Shown here: piece after piece, positions 1 through 8,493 of the stretch | Layout of the letters: each line of letters opens with the position of its first letter | Position numbering within the stretch: the stretch's first letter is position 1 | Source: Mucilaginibacter flavidus | GTDB lineage: Bacteria > Bacteroidota > Bacteroidia > Sphingobacteriales > Sphingobacteriaceae | Assembly (NCBI RefSeq): GCF_024055575.1 | Contig: NZ_JAMXOE010000001.1 | Coordinates: 372,001 to 436,000 of the forward strand | DNA length: 64,000 nt | Direction: 5' to 3' | Position numbers and translations under genes: made by a program | Notes under the pieces: generated by a model | Told to the model about the DNA's origin: nothing | Database searches by the model: none | The model's input: only the letters and a program-made list of their open reading frames with translations

Positions 1-759
1 AAATGTGTTAAAATAAGGGGTATACTGCAGGATATTGACAGCATCAAAAAGAAAGGCATCGCCCTGCAGGCATCCATCGCCTCGCTGAATGATCAAAACA
101 AACGCCTGCAAAATTTCGCTTACATTGTATCACACAACCTGCGTTCGCACTCGGGCAATTTGCAGTTTATGGTTAACCTGCACCAGGAAAGTGAGTCGGC
201 CGAAGACAGGGCCGAAGTGTTTGCGCATATCAAATCGATAAGCGCCAGTTTGGCTACTACCGTTGAGCACCTTAACGAGATTGTGATGATACATACCGAT
301 ATCGACAAGGAGCGCAAAACGTTGGAATTTGAAGAAGTATTTAAAAACGTGATGTCGGCCCTTCAAAGCAATATTGACGCAACCGATGCAAAAATTGAAT
401 ACGACTTTACCAAATGCCCGGTTATTGAATACATACCGGCATATTTGGAAAGCATTTTCCAAAACCTGCTTACCAACGCACTTAAATACCGCCATATGGA
501 CAGGCAACCGGTTATTACCTGCCGCACCATAAAGGATAATAACCATATCTACATGTTATTTGAAGATAACGGCATCGGCATTGACCTGGACCGTTATGGC
601 GACAAAGTATTTGGCATGTACAAAACCTTCCATCAAAACACCGACGCGAAAGGTATCGGCCTGTTCATCACCCGCAACCAAATCGAATCAATGGGTGGCA
701 CTATTAAGCTGGATAGTACCGTTAATGTGGGCACCAAGTTCACCATCCGTTTGGTATAA
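1..759 (+). CDS. Sensor histidine kinase, C-terminal part (5' end outside window)
   Basis: The frame is open from base 1, so the start lies upstream of the window. The first ~20 residues look like the end of a PAS domain. A HisKA dimerisation helix follows, with the H-box SHNLRSHSGN near residue 49; its His is the expected autophosphorylation site. The C-terminal half is a HATPase_c domain: N-box QNLLTNALKYRH, G1 box EDNGIGIDLDRYG and G2 box KGIGLFITRNQIESMGG. It ends about 30 residues after the G2 box with no receiver domain. This is the HWE-unlike, PAS-linked cytosolic kinase type common in Bacteroidota. The sensed signal and the partner regulator cannot be told from this part. The neighbouring AraC gene is not a response regulator. 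Confidence 0.9.
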   Translation, partial: KCVKIRGILQDIDSIKKKGIALQASIASLNDQNKRLQNFAYIVSHNLRSHSGNLQFMVNLHQESESAEDRAEVFAHIKSISASLATTVEHLNEIVMIHTDIDKERKTLEFEEVFKNVMSALQSNIDATDAKIEYDFTKCPVIEYIPAYLESIFQNLLTNALKYRHMDRQPVITCRTIKDNNHIYMLFEDNGIGIDLDRYGDKVFGMYKTFHQNTDAKGIGLFITRNQIESMGGTIKLDSTVNVGTKFTIRLV

Positions 760-927
760 CCATTTCAAAAAGTCTTCCCGGAACTTAACATCGGCACTGC
801 CGGGCTGTAATACTGAGCTACCAGCCGCATGCCCCCTAAAAAACTTAGTCCAACTTCATCTGATTATTCAACTAAAGTGTTAAATTCGTATCACCAATTT
901 GACCGATTTACACACTAAAATTAGATT

Positions 928-1806
928 ATGACTACGAGCAACGTAATGCGCGAAATTACCCCGCTAACACCAAGCGATTGCTTTACCATTTTTTCGAGGG
1001 TTAAAAAAAAGTTTGATTTCCCGCTTCACTATCACGAGGAGTATGAATTGAACCTGATTTTGAATGCAAAAGGCGCCAAACGCGTGGTTGGGGGAAATAT
1101 TGAAGTAATTGATGACCTGGAGCTGGCGCTGATAGGCCCAAACCTGTACCATGCCTGGTTTACCAACCAATGCCAGAGCGAGGCAATAACTGAAATTACT
1201 ATACAGTTTCATAAAGATTTATTTGACGAAAAATTCCTGAAACGCAACCAGCTGAGTTTCTTAAAAAGTATGCTGGAGCGCTCGCAACGAGGGATCGTAT
1301 TTACACCAGAAACCATAACCGCGCTTAAAGGCCGCATATTAGCCCTCGATAAAAAGACCGGCTTCGACTCGGTGCTGGAGTTGTTATCCATCCTGCACGA
1401 CCTTTCTATCTCGCGCAATATGAAGGTGTTATCCGACTCCGGTTTTACCAACGAAAAGTTTTTTTACAACAGCCGCCGCATCGAAAAAGTGTTTGAGCAT
1501 ATGAACAACAACTACAACAAGCAGGTTACCCTGGCCGAAGTTGCCCGCATTGCCAATATGCCCGAAGCCTCGTTCAGTCGCTTTATAAAAAAGCGCACCG
1601 GCAAAACTTTTATCGATAGCCTGAACGAAATACGCCTTGGCCATGCCTCAAGGATGCTCATAGATTCAACAACCACAGTTGCCGAAATAGCCTACAAATG
1701 CGGTTTTAATAACATTTCCAACTTCAACAGGATATTTAAACGCAAAAAGCTATGCATCCCCAAAGAGTTTAGGGAAACGTATACCGGGAACCGTGTCTTC
1801 ATCTGA
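928..1806 (+). CDS. AraC-family transcriptional regulator
   Basis: A 292-residue one-component regulator. The N-terminal ~110 residues form a cupin-like sensor domain, with the typical FPLHYHEEYELNLIL strand around residue 31. The C-terminal ~100 residues carry the two helix-turn-helix units of the AraC DNA-binding domain: VTLAEVARIANMPEASFSRF, then VAEIAYKCGFNNISNFNRIF. The gene lies just upstream of, and in the same direction as, the SSS symporter and the mannan-degradation genes. Control of that locus by an oligosaccharide bound to the cupin domain is therefore a reasonable inference, but no operator was identified. Start at 928: an ATG about 50 bases after an AT-rich leader, with no better upstream candidate. 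Confidence 0.92.
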   Translation: MTTSNVMREITPLTPSDCFTIFSRVKKKFDFPLHYHEEYELNLILNAKGAKRVVGGNIEVIDDLELALIGPNLYHAWFTNQCQSEAITEITIQFHKDLFDEKFLKRNQLSFLKSMLERSQRGIVFTPETITALKGRILALDKKTGFDSVLELLSILHDLSISRNMKVLSDSGFTNEKFFYNSRRIEKVFEHMNNNYNKQVTLAEVARIANMPEASFSRFIKKRTGKTFIDSLNEIRLGHASRMLIDSTTTVAEIAYKCGFNNISNFNRIFKRKKLCIPKEFRETYTGNRVFI

Positions 1807-2015
1807 AGATGTGCTAATTTGAAGATTTGAAAATGGCGAAAAAGACTAACATTCGCGATTGAAAATTTGAAGGTGGTGAAATAATTGAAATTTATGGTTA
1901 AAAAAGTATTAGATAACCGCTGTTAATAAATCTACTTTAGGCTTACCAATTATTTAACCATTTTGATGCAGCTAATCTTCAAATCAGCATATCATCAAAT
2001 TTTCAAATCAACCGA
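1805..2015. repeat. Intergenic TTTGAAGATTTGAAAA-type repeats
   Basis: The gap between the AraC gene and the symporter holds short AT-rich words of the type TGAAGATGTG, TTTGAAGATTTGAAAA and GAAAATTTGAAGGTG (about 1805-1875). The same words appear inverted at about 1973-2012 (AATCTTCAAATC, CAAATTTTCAAATC). A close relative follows the amylase gene at 54050-54082. Only the repeats are seen; no operator, terminator or promoter can be defined with confidence. Confidence 0.45.
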
Positions 2016-3848
2016 ATGAAGCTCAACCCCATTGATATTGCCATAATAGCAGCCTACCTGCTAAGCACCATATTTATCGGGTTGTGGTACCGCAAAAAAG
2101 CTCGGGAAAATAAGGAAAGTTATATGCTTGGCGGCAAATCGCTGCCCTGGTATAAGCTTGGCCTGAGCGACGCATCGGATATGTTCGACATCAGCGGCAC
2201 CATGTGGATGGTGAGCCTGTGCTTTGTTTATGGCATGAAAAGCATCTGGATACCCTGGCTTTGGCCGGTGTTTAACCAGGTTTTTTTAATGATGTACCTC
2301 TCGCGCTGGCTTCGCCGCTCAAATGCTGCAACCGGGGCCGAGTGGCTTACCTCACGCTTTGGCAAAACAGGACCGGGCGTAACAGCTTCGCAGATCGTGG
2401 TTATCGCCTTTGCCCTATTGAGCTGCCTCGCTTTTATGGCCTACGGCTTTATAGGCTTGGGTAAGTTTATCGAAATTTTTGTGCCCTGGGATATGATAAA
2501 GGGTTACATCCCTTTTAACGTTGCCCCGCAATATGTACCGCATGTGTACGGCATCATATTTACGTTGTTTGCCATGTTTTACTCCATACTGGGCGGTATG
2601 CATAGCATCGTAGTTGGCGATATGGTGAAATACGGGGTAATGACTGTGGCCTGCGTTTGGATAGGTTTTATAGCAGCCGGGCAGTTAAGCAGTCACCCAT
2701 TAAATGTGCCAAATGGTTGGTTCAGTCCGTTTTTTGGTTCGCACCTTGGGTTAAACTGGTCGGGCATAATTACCGAAGTTAATGCCAAAATAAAAAGCGA
2801 CGGCTACTCATTATTCGGCCTGTTTTTTATGATGATGACTTTTAAAGGTTTTTTTGCTGCTGTGGCCGGCCCGGCGCCGAACTACGACATGCAGAAAATC
2901 CTTTCCACCCGCTCGCCTGAAGAAGCCAGCAAAATGAGCGGCTTTGTAAATATTATCCTGCTGCCTATCAGGTACACGCTTATCATCAGCCTTACCATAT
3001 TGGGACTGATATTTTATCACCAAATGAATTTAAATGATGGCGCCGGGAAAATTGATTTTGAGCGTATACTCCCTGCTGTTATCAATAACTTTTTACCTGT
3101 GGGGCTGGTTGGACTGTTGCTGGCCGGATTACTCGGGGCTTTTATGAGCACCTTTAGCGGCACCATGAATGCAGCCCAGGCTTATATTGTAAATGATATT
3201 TACCTGAAATACGTCCGCCCTGACGCGTCGCCAAAAAAGATAATAACCATGAACTACATCGTCGGCGTTATTGTAGTGGCAGTTGGCGTAATGCTGGGCT
3301 TTTTTGTGAAAGACATCAACAGCATGCTGCAATGGATAGTATCGGCGCTTTATGGTGGCTACATTGCATCAAACGTATTAAAATGGCATTGGTGGCGCTT
3401 TAATGCCAGCGGATTTTTTTGGGGGATGCTCACCGGTATAGCCGCGGCAATGGTATCGTCAGTAGTTATTCCCGATGGGGAATTGTTGTACTGGTTCCCG
3501 GTATTGTTTGCACTTTCGCTGGCGGGTTCAATCATCGGTGCTTATGCTACTCCCCCAACAGATATGACGGTGTTAAAGTCATTCTACTCAAATGTCAGGC
3601 CATGGGGATTTTGGGAACCGGTTAAGCAGGCTGTACTGGCTGACGACCCCAAATTTCAATCCAACAAAAACTTTAAGGTCAATATGTTCAACGTGGTGAT
3701 TGGTACCATGGCGCAATGCTGCCTCACCATTTTACCCATGTACCTGGTGCTGGGGCAGCATATGCCGCTGCTGGTAACTATAGGGATACTGGCGGTGATA
3801 ATATTGATATTGAAGAAGACATGGTGGAATAGATTGGGGGAATATTGA
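2016..3848 (+). CDS. Sodium:solute symporter (SSS family), putative manno-oligosaccharide importer
   Basis: A 610-residue integral membrane protein of about 13-14 hydrophobic helices. It begins with an SSS-type first helix (IDIAIIAAYLLSTIFIGLWY) followed by ESYMLGGKSLPWY, a typical SSSF loop. The central region contains the GAFMSTFSGTMNAAQAYIVNDIY segment, the conserved sodium-site helix 8 region of this family. Family members use the sodium gradient to import sugars, amino acids or similar solutes across the inner membrane. The gene sits 218 bases upstream of the GH130 phosphorylase and cellobiose 2-epimerase genes. Uptake of mannobiose or short manno-oligosaccharides is therefore inferred from context. 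In the Bacteroides fragilis mannan cluster the comparable transporter is of another family, so substrate assignment is unproven. Confidence 0.88.
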   Translation: MKLNPIDIAIIAAYLLSTIFIGLWYRKKARENKESYMLGGKSLPWYKLGLSDASDMFDISGTMWMVSLCFVYGMKSIWIPWLWPVFNQVFLMMYLSRWLRRSNAATGAEWLTSRFGKTGPGVTASQIVVIAFALLSCLAFMAYGFIGLGKFIEIFVPWDMIKGYIPFNVAPQYVPHVYGIIFTLFAMFYSILGGMHSIVVGDMVKYGVMTVACVWIGFIAAGQLSSHPLNVPNGWFSPFFGSHLGLNWSGIITEVNAKIKSDGYSLFGLFFMMMTFKGFFAAVAGPAPNYDMQKILSTRSPEEASKMSGFVNIILLPIRYTLIISLTILGLIFYHQMNLNDGAGKIDFERILPAVINNFLPVGLVGLLLAGLLGAFMSTFSGTMNAAQAYIVNDIYLKYVRPDASPKKIITMNYIVGVIVVAVGVMLGFFVKDINSMLQWIVSALYGGYIASNVLKWHWWRFNASGFFWGMLTGIAAAMVSSVVIPDGELLYWFPVLFALSLAGSIIGAYATPPTDMTVLKSFYSNVRPWGFWEPVKQAVLADDPKFQSNKNFKVNMFNVVIGTMAQCCLTILPMYLVLGQHMPLLVTIGILAVIILILKKTWWNRLGEY

Positions 3849-3896
3849 TTGGAGATGGGATTAAGGGGATAATATGTAAACCGAATTCACATGACT

Positions 3897-3994
3897 TGGT
3901 CGCCTCACCTAAAGTCCTCTCCAAAGGAGAGGACTTTAGCTTTGCTCGTTTTTTAGAACCCTCTCCTTTGGAGAGGGCAGGGTGAGGCGAAGAC
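3897..3994. repeat. Composite palindromic repeat (TCGCCTCACC...GGTGAGGCGA)
   Basis: Outer arms TCGCCTCACC (3900-3909) and GGTGAGGCGA (3981-3990) are exact reverse complements. Inside are two further hairpins: CTAAAGTCCTCTCC / GGAGAGGACTTTAG and CCCTCTCC / GGAGAGGG. It lies between the symporter and the GH130 gene. The structure could form in the transcript and lower read-through, or simply be a REP-like mobile repeat. The words CCCTCTC and GAGGGC also occur in the DUF559-flanking repeats at 56312 and 56821, but the full sequences differ. Confidence 0.7.
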
Positions 3995-4066
3995 AAGCCA
4001 ATGTGAGAAGCTTCAATATACGTTTTCAGCAAAACACAAAAATGATTACAAAGCACAAAATACAAT

Positions 4067-5257
4067 ATGACAACAGACTTTGAAAAACGCCTTAACCTGC
4101 TGGATATTGAGCACCGGCAGTTGCTTAAAAAGCCCAACGAAATTGCAGGACTGGGCAACGGCGTTTTCGACCGTTATAAAAACCCGGTGTTAACTGCTGC
4201 ACATACGCCACTGTTTTGGCGTTATGATTTAAACCCAGAGACAAACCCGTATTTAATGGAACGTTTTGGTATAAACGCAACGTTCAACGCCGGGGCGATA
4301 AAGCTTAACGGTAAATATTTAATGGTGGTGCGGGTTGAGGGCGCCGACCGGAAATCATTCTTTGCAGTGGCCGAAAGCCTGGACGGCATCAGCAACTTTA
4401 CCTTTTGGGAGTACCCGGTTGATTTACCGGAAACCGATGAGCCGGACACCAACGTGTACGACATGCGCCTAACCGCGCACCAAGACGGCTGGATTTATGG
4501 CCTGTTTTGCACCGAGCGCCGCGACCCTGATGCACCCGCTTACGACCAGAGCATGGCCGTTGCGGCCTGCGGGATTGCACGCACCAAAGATTTACTTACC
4601 TGGCAGCGCCTGCCCGATTTGATAACCAATTCGCCCCAGCAGCGCAATGTGGTTTTGCACCCGGAGTTTGTGGATAATAAGTATGCGTTATATACCCGCC
4701 CGCAGGATGGCTTTATCAGCGCAGGCAAAGGTGGCGGCATAGGTTTTGGCTTAACCGACGCTATGGAAAACGCCCGTGTTGACGAGGAAACCATCATCGA
4801 CAATAAAAATTACCACACCGTTTATGAAGCCAAAAACGGCCAGGGACCAACACCCATAAAAACAGCAAAAGGCTGGCTGCACCTGGCGCATGGGGTACGT
4901 AATACTGCCGCGGGCTTGCGCTATGTGCTGTATATGTTCATGACCGACCTGCACGATTTAACCAAAGTACTGCACAAGCCGGGCGGCTATTTTTTAGCTC
5001 CCGAAGGTGAAGAACGCACGGGCGATGTGTCAAACGTGGTATTCTGCAACGGATGGATAGCCGATGATGACGGGACGGTTTACATTTATTATGCATCATC
5101 AGATACCCGCATGCATGTAGCCACCAGCACCATCGACAAGTTGGTTGATTATGTAATGAATACTCCAGCGGATGGTTTGCGGTCGGCCTCATCGGTGAAT
5201 ACGTTGAGCAGGTTGATTGATGGAAATGTTTGTCTGAACCATGATTCGCCTGATTAA
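4067..5257 (+). CDS. GH130 4-O-beta-D-mannosyl-D-glucose phosphorylase
   Basis: A 396-residue cytoplasmic five-bladed beta-propeller enzyme with no signal peptide. It phosphorolyses mannosyl-beta-1,4-glucose to alpha-mannose-1-phosphate and glucose. Subfamily GH130_1 is suggested by the length (about 390 in characterised members), the N-terminal helix, the motif [14 protein letters not shown] with D132 as the expected general acid, and the C-terminal NVCLNHDS. D132 is one residue from the catalytic Asp131 reported for the B. fragilis enzyme. The gene is followed by a cellobiose 2-epimerase, which supplies the Man-Glc substrate from mannobiose; this supports MGP over mannan-oligosaccharide phosphorylase or beta-1,2-mannoside activity. 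ATG at 4067 fits; the upstream 218 bases hold a palindromic repeat. Confidence 0.9.
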   Translation: MTTDFEKRLNLLDIEHRQLLKKPNEIAGLGNGVFDRYKNPVLTAAHTPLFWRYDLNPETNPYLMERFGINATFNAGAIKLNGKYLMVVRVEGADRKSFFAVAESLDGISNFTFWEYPVDLPETDEPDTNVYDMRLTAHQDGWIYGLFCTERRDPDAPAYDQSMAVAACGIARTKDLLTWQRLPDLITNSPQQRNVVLHPEFVDNKYALYTRPQDGFISAGKGGGIGFGLTDAMENARVDEETIIDNKNYHTVYEAKNGQGPTPIKTAKGWLHLAHGVRNTAAGLRYVLYMFMTDLHDLTKVLHKPGGYFLAPEGEERTGDVSNVVFCNGWIADDDGTVYIYYASSDTRMHVATSTIDKLVDYVMNTPADGLRSASSVNTLSRLIDGNVCLNHDSPD

Positions 5258-5344
5258 AGGATTATTTGATTTTTAATTCAAAAACCAGCATCCTTGTAAC
5301 ACACACCAACAACTATGGAGCATTTTTAAAAAATCAAAACACTT

Positions 5345-5399
5345 GATAATCAACATGTTTCACAGCGTTCCAGGTGTTCCGCGTGTAAAAATGGAACGC
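5345..5399 (+). repeat. Dispersed repeat copy 1 (CATGTTTCA...ATGGAACGC)
   Basis: This 55-base stretch upstream of the epimerase gene matches, in inverse orientation, 42347-42406 downstream of the GH78 gene. Over the 46-base core from CATGTTTCA to ATGGAACGC, 38 positions agree by eye. Both copies can be read as a short peptide (MFHSVPGVPRVKMER here; MFHSVSGVPRREMER there), but this is not evidence of translation. Half-sites such as TGTTTCAC and GTGTTCC resemble pieces of ParB-binding sites, though no intact parS is present. Confidence 0.6.
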
Positions 5400-5442
5400 T
5401 TTAGCATTTGGCGGCGATAGGTGAACCAGGTAATACATTACC

Positions 5443-6639
5443 ATGAAAACACAACAACTAAATATCTTCAAAAAGGAGCTCACGGATGAATTAAAAAACA
5501 TCCTCACCTGGTGGGCCGCTCATGCTCCCGACAATGCAAACGGTGGCTTTTATGGTAAAATTGATGACGACAATCTAGTGACAGCCGATTCGCCAAAAGG
5601 TTCGGTACTAAACGCGCGGATCTTATGGTCGTTTGCAGCGGCTTATAATCATCAGCCTGAACATGTATACCTGGAGATGGCAGATAGGGCCTATCAATAC
5701 ATCATCAGTCATTTTATCGACAGTGAAGAAGGCGGGGTTTATTGGTCGGTTAATTATAAAGGCGAGCCGCTGGATACCAAAAAACAGGTTTATGCGATTG
5801 CGTTTACCATTTATGCCCTGAGTGAATATTATCGCGCCGGCAAAATAGAAAATGCCAAACAATTGGCAATCGACCTATTTTACCTGCTGATTGAAAAAAC
5901 CTACGACCCAATAAAAACCGGCTACTTCGAAGCTTTTACCAAAGATTGGCACCCCATCGCCGACCTGCGCCTGAGCGCCAAAGATGCCAACGAAAAAAAG
6001 ACAATGAACACCCACCTGCACGTGTTGGAGGGTTATACCAACCTGTACCGCATTTGGCCGGATAAAGCACTGGGCGGACAGATCAAAACCTTGCTGGATA
6101 ACTTTTTCGAGCATTTTATTGACAAGGAGACTCATCACCTTACACTGTTTTTTGATGAGGATTGGCAAGCGAAAGGCGATTTGATATCCTACGGCCACGA
6201 TATAGAAGCCACCTGGCTGTTACTGGAAGCAGCTGAAGTAATTGGAGATAAAGCAAGCATCAAAAAAATAAAGGAAATAACGATTCCGATGGCCGATGCA
6301 ACCATCACCGGACTTGATATTGATGGCGGGCTTTGGTATGAATATGAACCAAAAGAAAACCATTTGGTAAAAGAAAAACACTGGTGGGTACAAGCCGAGG
6401 CAATGGTTGGTTTCTTTAACGCCTGGCAAATAAGCAGCGATGATAAGTATTTAAATATCAGCCTTAAAAACTGGGGATTTATAAAAACGAAAATATTAGA
6501 TAAGCAAAATGGCGAATGGTTTTGGGGCACAAATGAAAACGGCGGCGTAATGCCGGGCGAGGATAAAGCCGGGATTTGGAAGTGCCCCTATCATAACAGC
6601 AGGGCGTGTTTGGAGTTGATTGGGAGAATGGTTGATTAA
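5443..6639 (+). CDS. Cellobiose 2-epimerase (AGE family)
   Basis: A 398-residue cytoplasmic (alpha/alpha)6-barrel epimerase that inverts C2 of the reducing-end sugar of beta-1,4 disaccharides, interconverting mannobiose and mannosyl-glucose. It shows the family motif LNARILWSFAAAY (around residue 56) and three catalytic-type histidines: NTHLHVLEGY (H191/H193), SYGHDIEATWLL (H252) and CPYHNSRACLELI (H384). Aromatic residues of the sugar site are visible in EKHWWVQAEAMVGF. The length matches characterised enzymes (about 390-410) and separates it from N-acyl-glucosamine 2-epimerase only by context: it directly follows the GH130 phosphorylase, the classic partner in the mannobiose route. The ATG at 5443 is the first in frame. 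The 185-base upstream gap holds a dispersed repeat. Confidence 0.92.
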   Translation: MKTQQLNIFKKELTDELKNILTWWAAHAPDNANGGFYGKIDDDNLVTADSPKGSVLNARILWSFAAAYNHQPEHVYLEMADRAYQYIISHFIDSEEGGVYWSVNYKGEPLDTKKQVYAIAFTIYALSEYYRAGKIENAKQLAIDLFYLLIEKTYDPIKTGYFEAFTKDWHPIADLRLSAKDANEKKTMNTHLHVLEGYTNLYRIWPDKALGGQIKTLLDNFFEHFIDKETHHLTLFFDEDWQAKGDLISYGHDIEATWLLLEAAEVIGDKASIKKIKEITIPMADATITGLDIDGGLWYEYEPKENHLVKEKHWWVQAEAMVGFFNAWQISSDDKYLNISLKNWGFIKTKILDKQNGEWFWGTNENGGVMPGEDKAGIWKCPYHNSRACLELIGRMVD

Positions 6640-6692
6640 GTTGATTAGGTTAGACTGGGTTAATTAAATTCAATGATTAAAGAATTTCTAAA

Positions 6693-8444
6693 ATGAAGAA
6701 TTTTAAAGGAGTTATAATAATAGGGTTATTCGCAATACTGCAATCCTGCAAAAAACAGGGAACAACTAACACAGTTACCGGCGGTGACACGGGAACAGAC
6801 ACCGGCACCGGGCCAATAGTTGCGGGTACCGACGCTGCAGTTGCCGCCACGCAAGGTTTTTTCCTGGATGGGTGGGCAGCCAGGACATTTGCAGTGCCCG
6901 GAACGCAAGATGCGGCAAAACCATCGACAAGCGGAGTGGTAAACGTTACGGTAGACTTGAGCCAGATTACCACTAAAGTGTCGAAGCTGATATTTGGTAA
7001 TAATACCAACCCATACATGGGCCAGTATGTTACCGACCCGACGCTGATGGCCAATATAACCGCATTGGCGCCAAATATTTTGCGTGCACCGGGTGGCAGT
7101 ATATCCGACATCTATTTTTGGAATGGTGATGGCGCTGTTATTAACGCCCCGGCAGACGCCCCTGCTAAATTGCTGGATGGCTCGGGCAATGCCTCCGATG
7201 CGGGTTACTGGTATGGCAACAATACCCAAAGCTGGACATTTACTATCGACAACTATTATAAGGTATTGCAGCAAACCAGCAGCACGGGCCTTATCATAGT
7301 TAACTATGGCTACGCCCGCTACGGTACCGGCCCCCACCCCGACCAGGCAGCCGCTCACCTTGCTGCCAATTGGGTTCGGTACGACAAGGGGAAGACCCAA
7401 TTTTGGGACGTAGGCAACGAAAACTACGGCAGTTGGGAGGCAGGTTACCGTATAGATGTATCACAAAACAAGGATGGCCAGCCTGAGTTTATAACCGGGA
7501 AGGTTTACGGCGCCCATTTTAAAGTATTTGCGGATTCGATGCGGAAGGCCGCCGCAGAGGTGGGCAATGCCAATATAAAAATAGGCGCTGTGCTAACCTC
7601 TACAGATGACGTTAACAACAACGCAGGCGTTAAAAACTGGAATGCCGATGTGTTGGCAACTGCAGGTAATTCGCCGGATTATTTTGTGGTGCATAACTAT
7701 TATACGCCATACAACGACAACTCAAGCGCGTCGGTTATTTTAAACACCGCGGCAACTTCAACCAGCCAGCTGATGGCCTGGGTAAAAAGTTCCGTTAGCA
7801 AGGCTGGCGTAACACAAAAACCGGTGGCGCTGGATGAATGGAACATACAAGCAACCGGATCGGCGCAAAACGTATCGAATATTGCAGGTTTGCACGCAGT
7901 AATGAGTTTGGGCGAGATGTTAAAAAACCAATTCAGTATGGCCAGTCGCTGGGATTTAGCCAATGGCTGGGCTGGCGGCGACGACATGGGTATGTTTAAC
8001 ATCGGCGATGAAACCGGCGTAGCCAAATGGAACCCCAGGCCAGCGTTTTATTACATGTATTATTTTCAAAAATACTTTGGCGACAGGATGGTAAACTCGA
8101 TAGTTATTAATAGCAGCGACATTAGCAGCTATGCGTCGACATTTTCATCAGGACAGGCCGGGGTGGTTTTGGTAAACCAGTCGGATGGCGACCATGTGGT
8201 AACCGTGAAAATCAAGAACTTTGCGGCGGGCGACAAATATTACTACTACACACTAAAAGGCGGCGGCGATAACGCACCGTTTTCTCACCAGGTTTTGATA
8301 AACGGGATTGGGCCGGCAAACGGCAAATCTGGTGGCTCGGATAGTTATGCGTCCATTCCAGCAAATACGGCGAGTATTTCTGGTGGCATAACCGTTACCG
8401 TGCCTAAGTACGGTGCAGTATTTTTAGTGGCAGATAAAAAGTGA
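6693..8444 (+). CDS. Lipoprotein glycoside hydrolase, clan GH-A-like (GH51-related), specificity unknown
   Basis: A 583-residue exported lipoprotein: the signal peptide ends in a lipobox with C19 (FAILQSC), then a Gly/Thr-rich linker to about residue 80. The core resembles GH51/GH39-type (beta/alpha)8 enzymes. LRAPGGSISDIYFWNGD (around 130) matches the LRWPGG region, WDVGNENYG places a likely acid/base Glu at 243, and VALDEWNI places a likely nucleophile Glu at 382. A C-terminal beta-sandwich follows from about residue 470. Closest named family by eye is alpha-L-arabinofuranosidase (COG3534). Set between mannobiose-processing genes and an alpha-galactosidase, it could instead supply an endo- or exo-acting mannan activity; that is inference. 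The protein lies 53 bases after the epimerase and is likely co-transcribed. Confidence 0.7.
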   Translation: MKNFKGVIIIGLFAILQSCKKQGTTNTVTGGDTGTDTGTGPIVAGTDAAVAATQGFFLDGWAARTFAVPGTQDAAKPSTSGVVNVTVDLSQITTKVSKLIFGNNTNPYMGQYVTDPTLMANITALAPNILRAPGGSISDIYFWNGDGAVINAPADAPAKLLDGSGNASDAGYWYGNNTQSWTFTIDNYYKVLQQTSSTGLIIVNYGYARYGTGPHPDQAAAHLAANWVRYDKGKTQFWDVGNENYGSWEAGYRIDVSQNKDGQPEFITGKVYGAHFKVFADSMRKAAAEVGNANIKIGAVLTSTDDVNNNAGVKNWNADVLATAGNSPDYFVVHNYYTPYNDNSSASVILNTAATSTSQLMAWVKSSVSKAGVTQKPVALDEWNIQATGSAQNVSNIAGLHAVMSLGEMLKNQFSMASRWDLANGWAGGDDMGMFNIGDETGVAKWNPRPAFYYMYYFQKYFGDRMVNSIVINSSDISSYASTFSSGQAGVVLVNQSDGDHVVTVKIKNFAAGDKYYYYTLKGGGDNAPFSHQVLINGIGPANGKSGGSDSYASIPANTASISGGITVTVPKYGAVFLVADKK

Positions 8445-8493
8445 TATATCTGCCAGTATAGTTAGATTTGATTTATCAGCTTAAAACCCAATT

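Noticed and set aside
160-759. Complete kinase gene starting at ATG 160
   Set aside because: The frame is open to base 1 and the H-box lies before this ATG, so the gene is partial at the left edge.
5345-5399. An intact parS site for ParB
   Set aside because: Only half-site-like words (TGTTTCAC, GTGTTCC) occur; no full TGTTTCACGTGAAACA-type palindrome is present.
5345-5409. A short MFHSVPGVPRVKMER peptide gene
   Set aside because: The frame exists in both repeat copies but has no leader or independent support, and the conservation is that of the DNA repeat.
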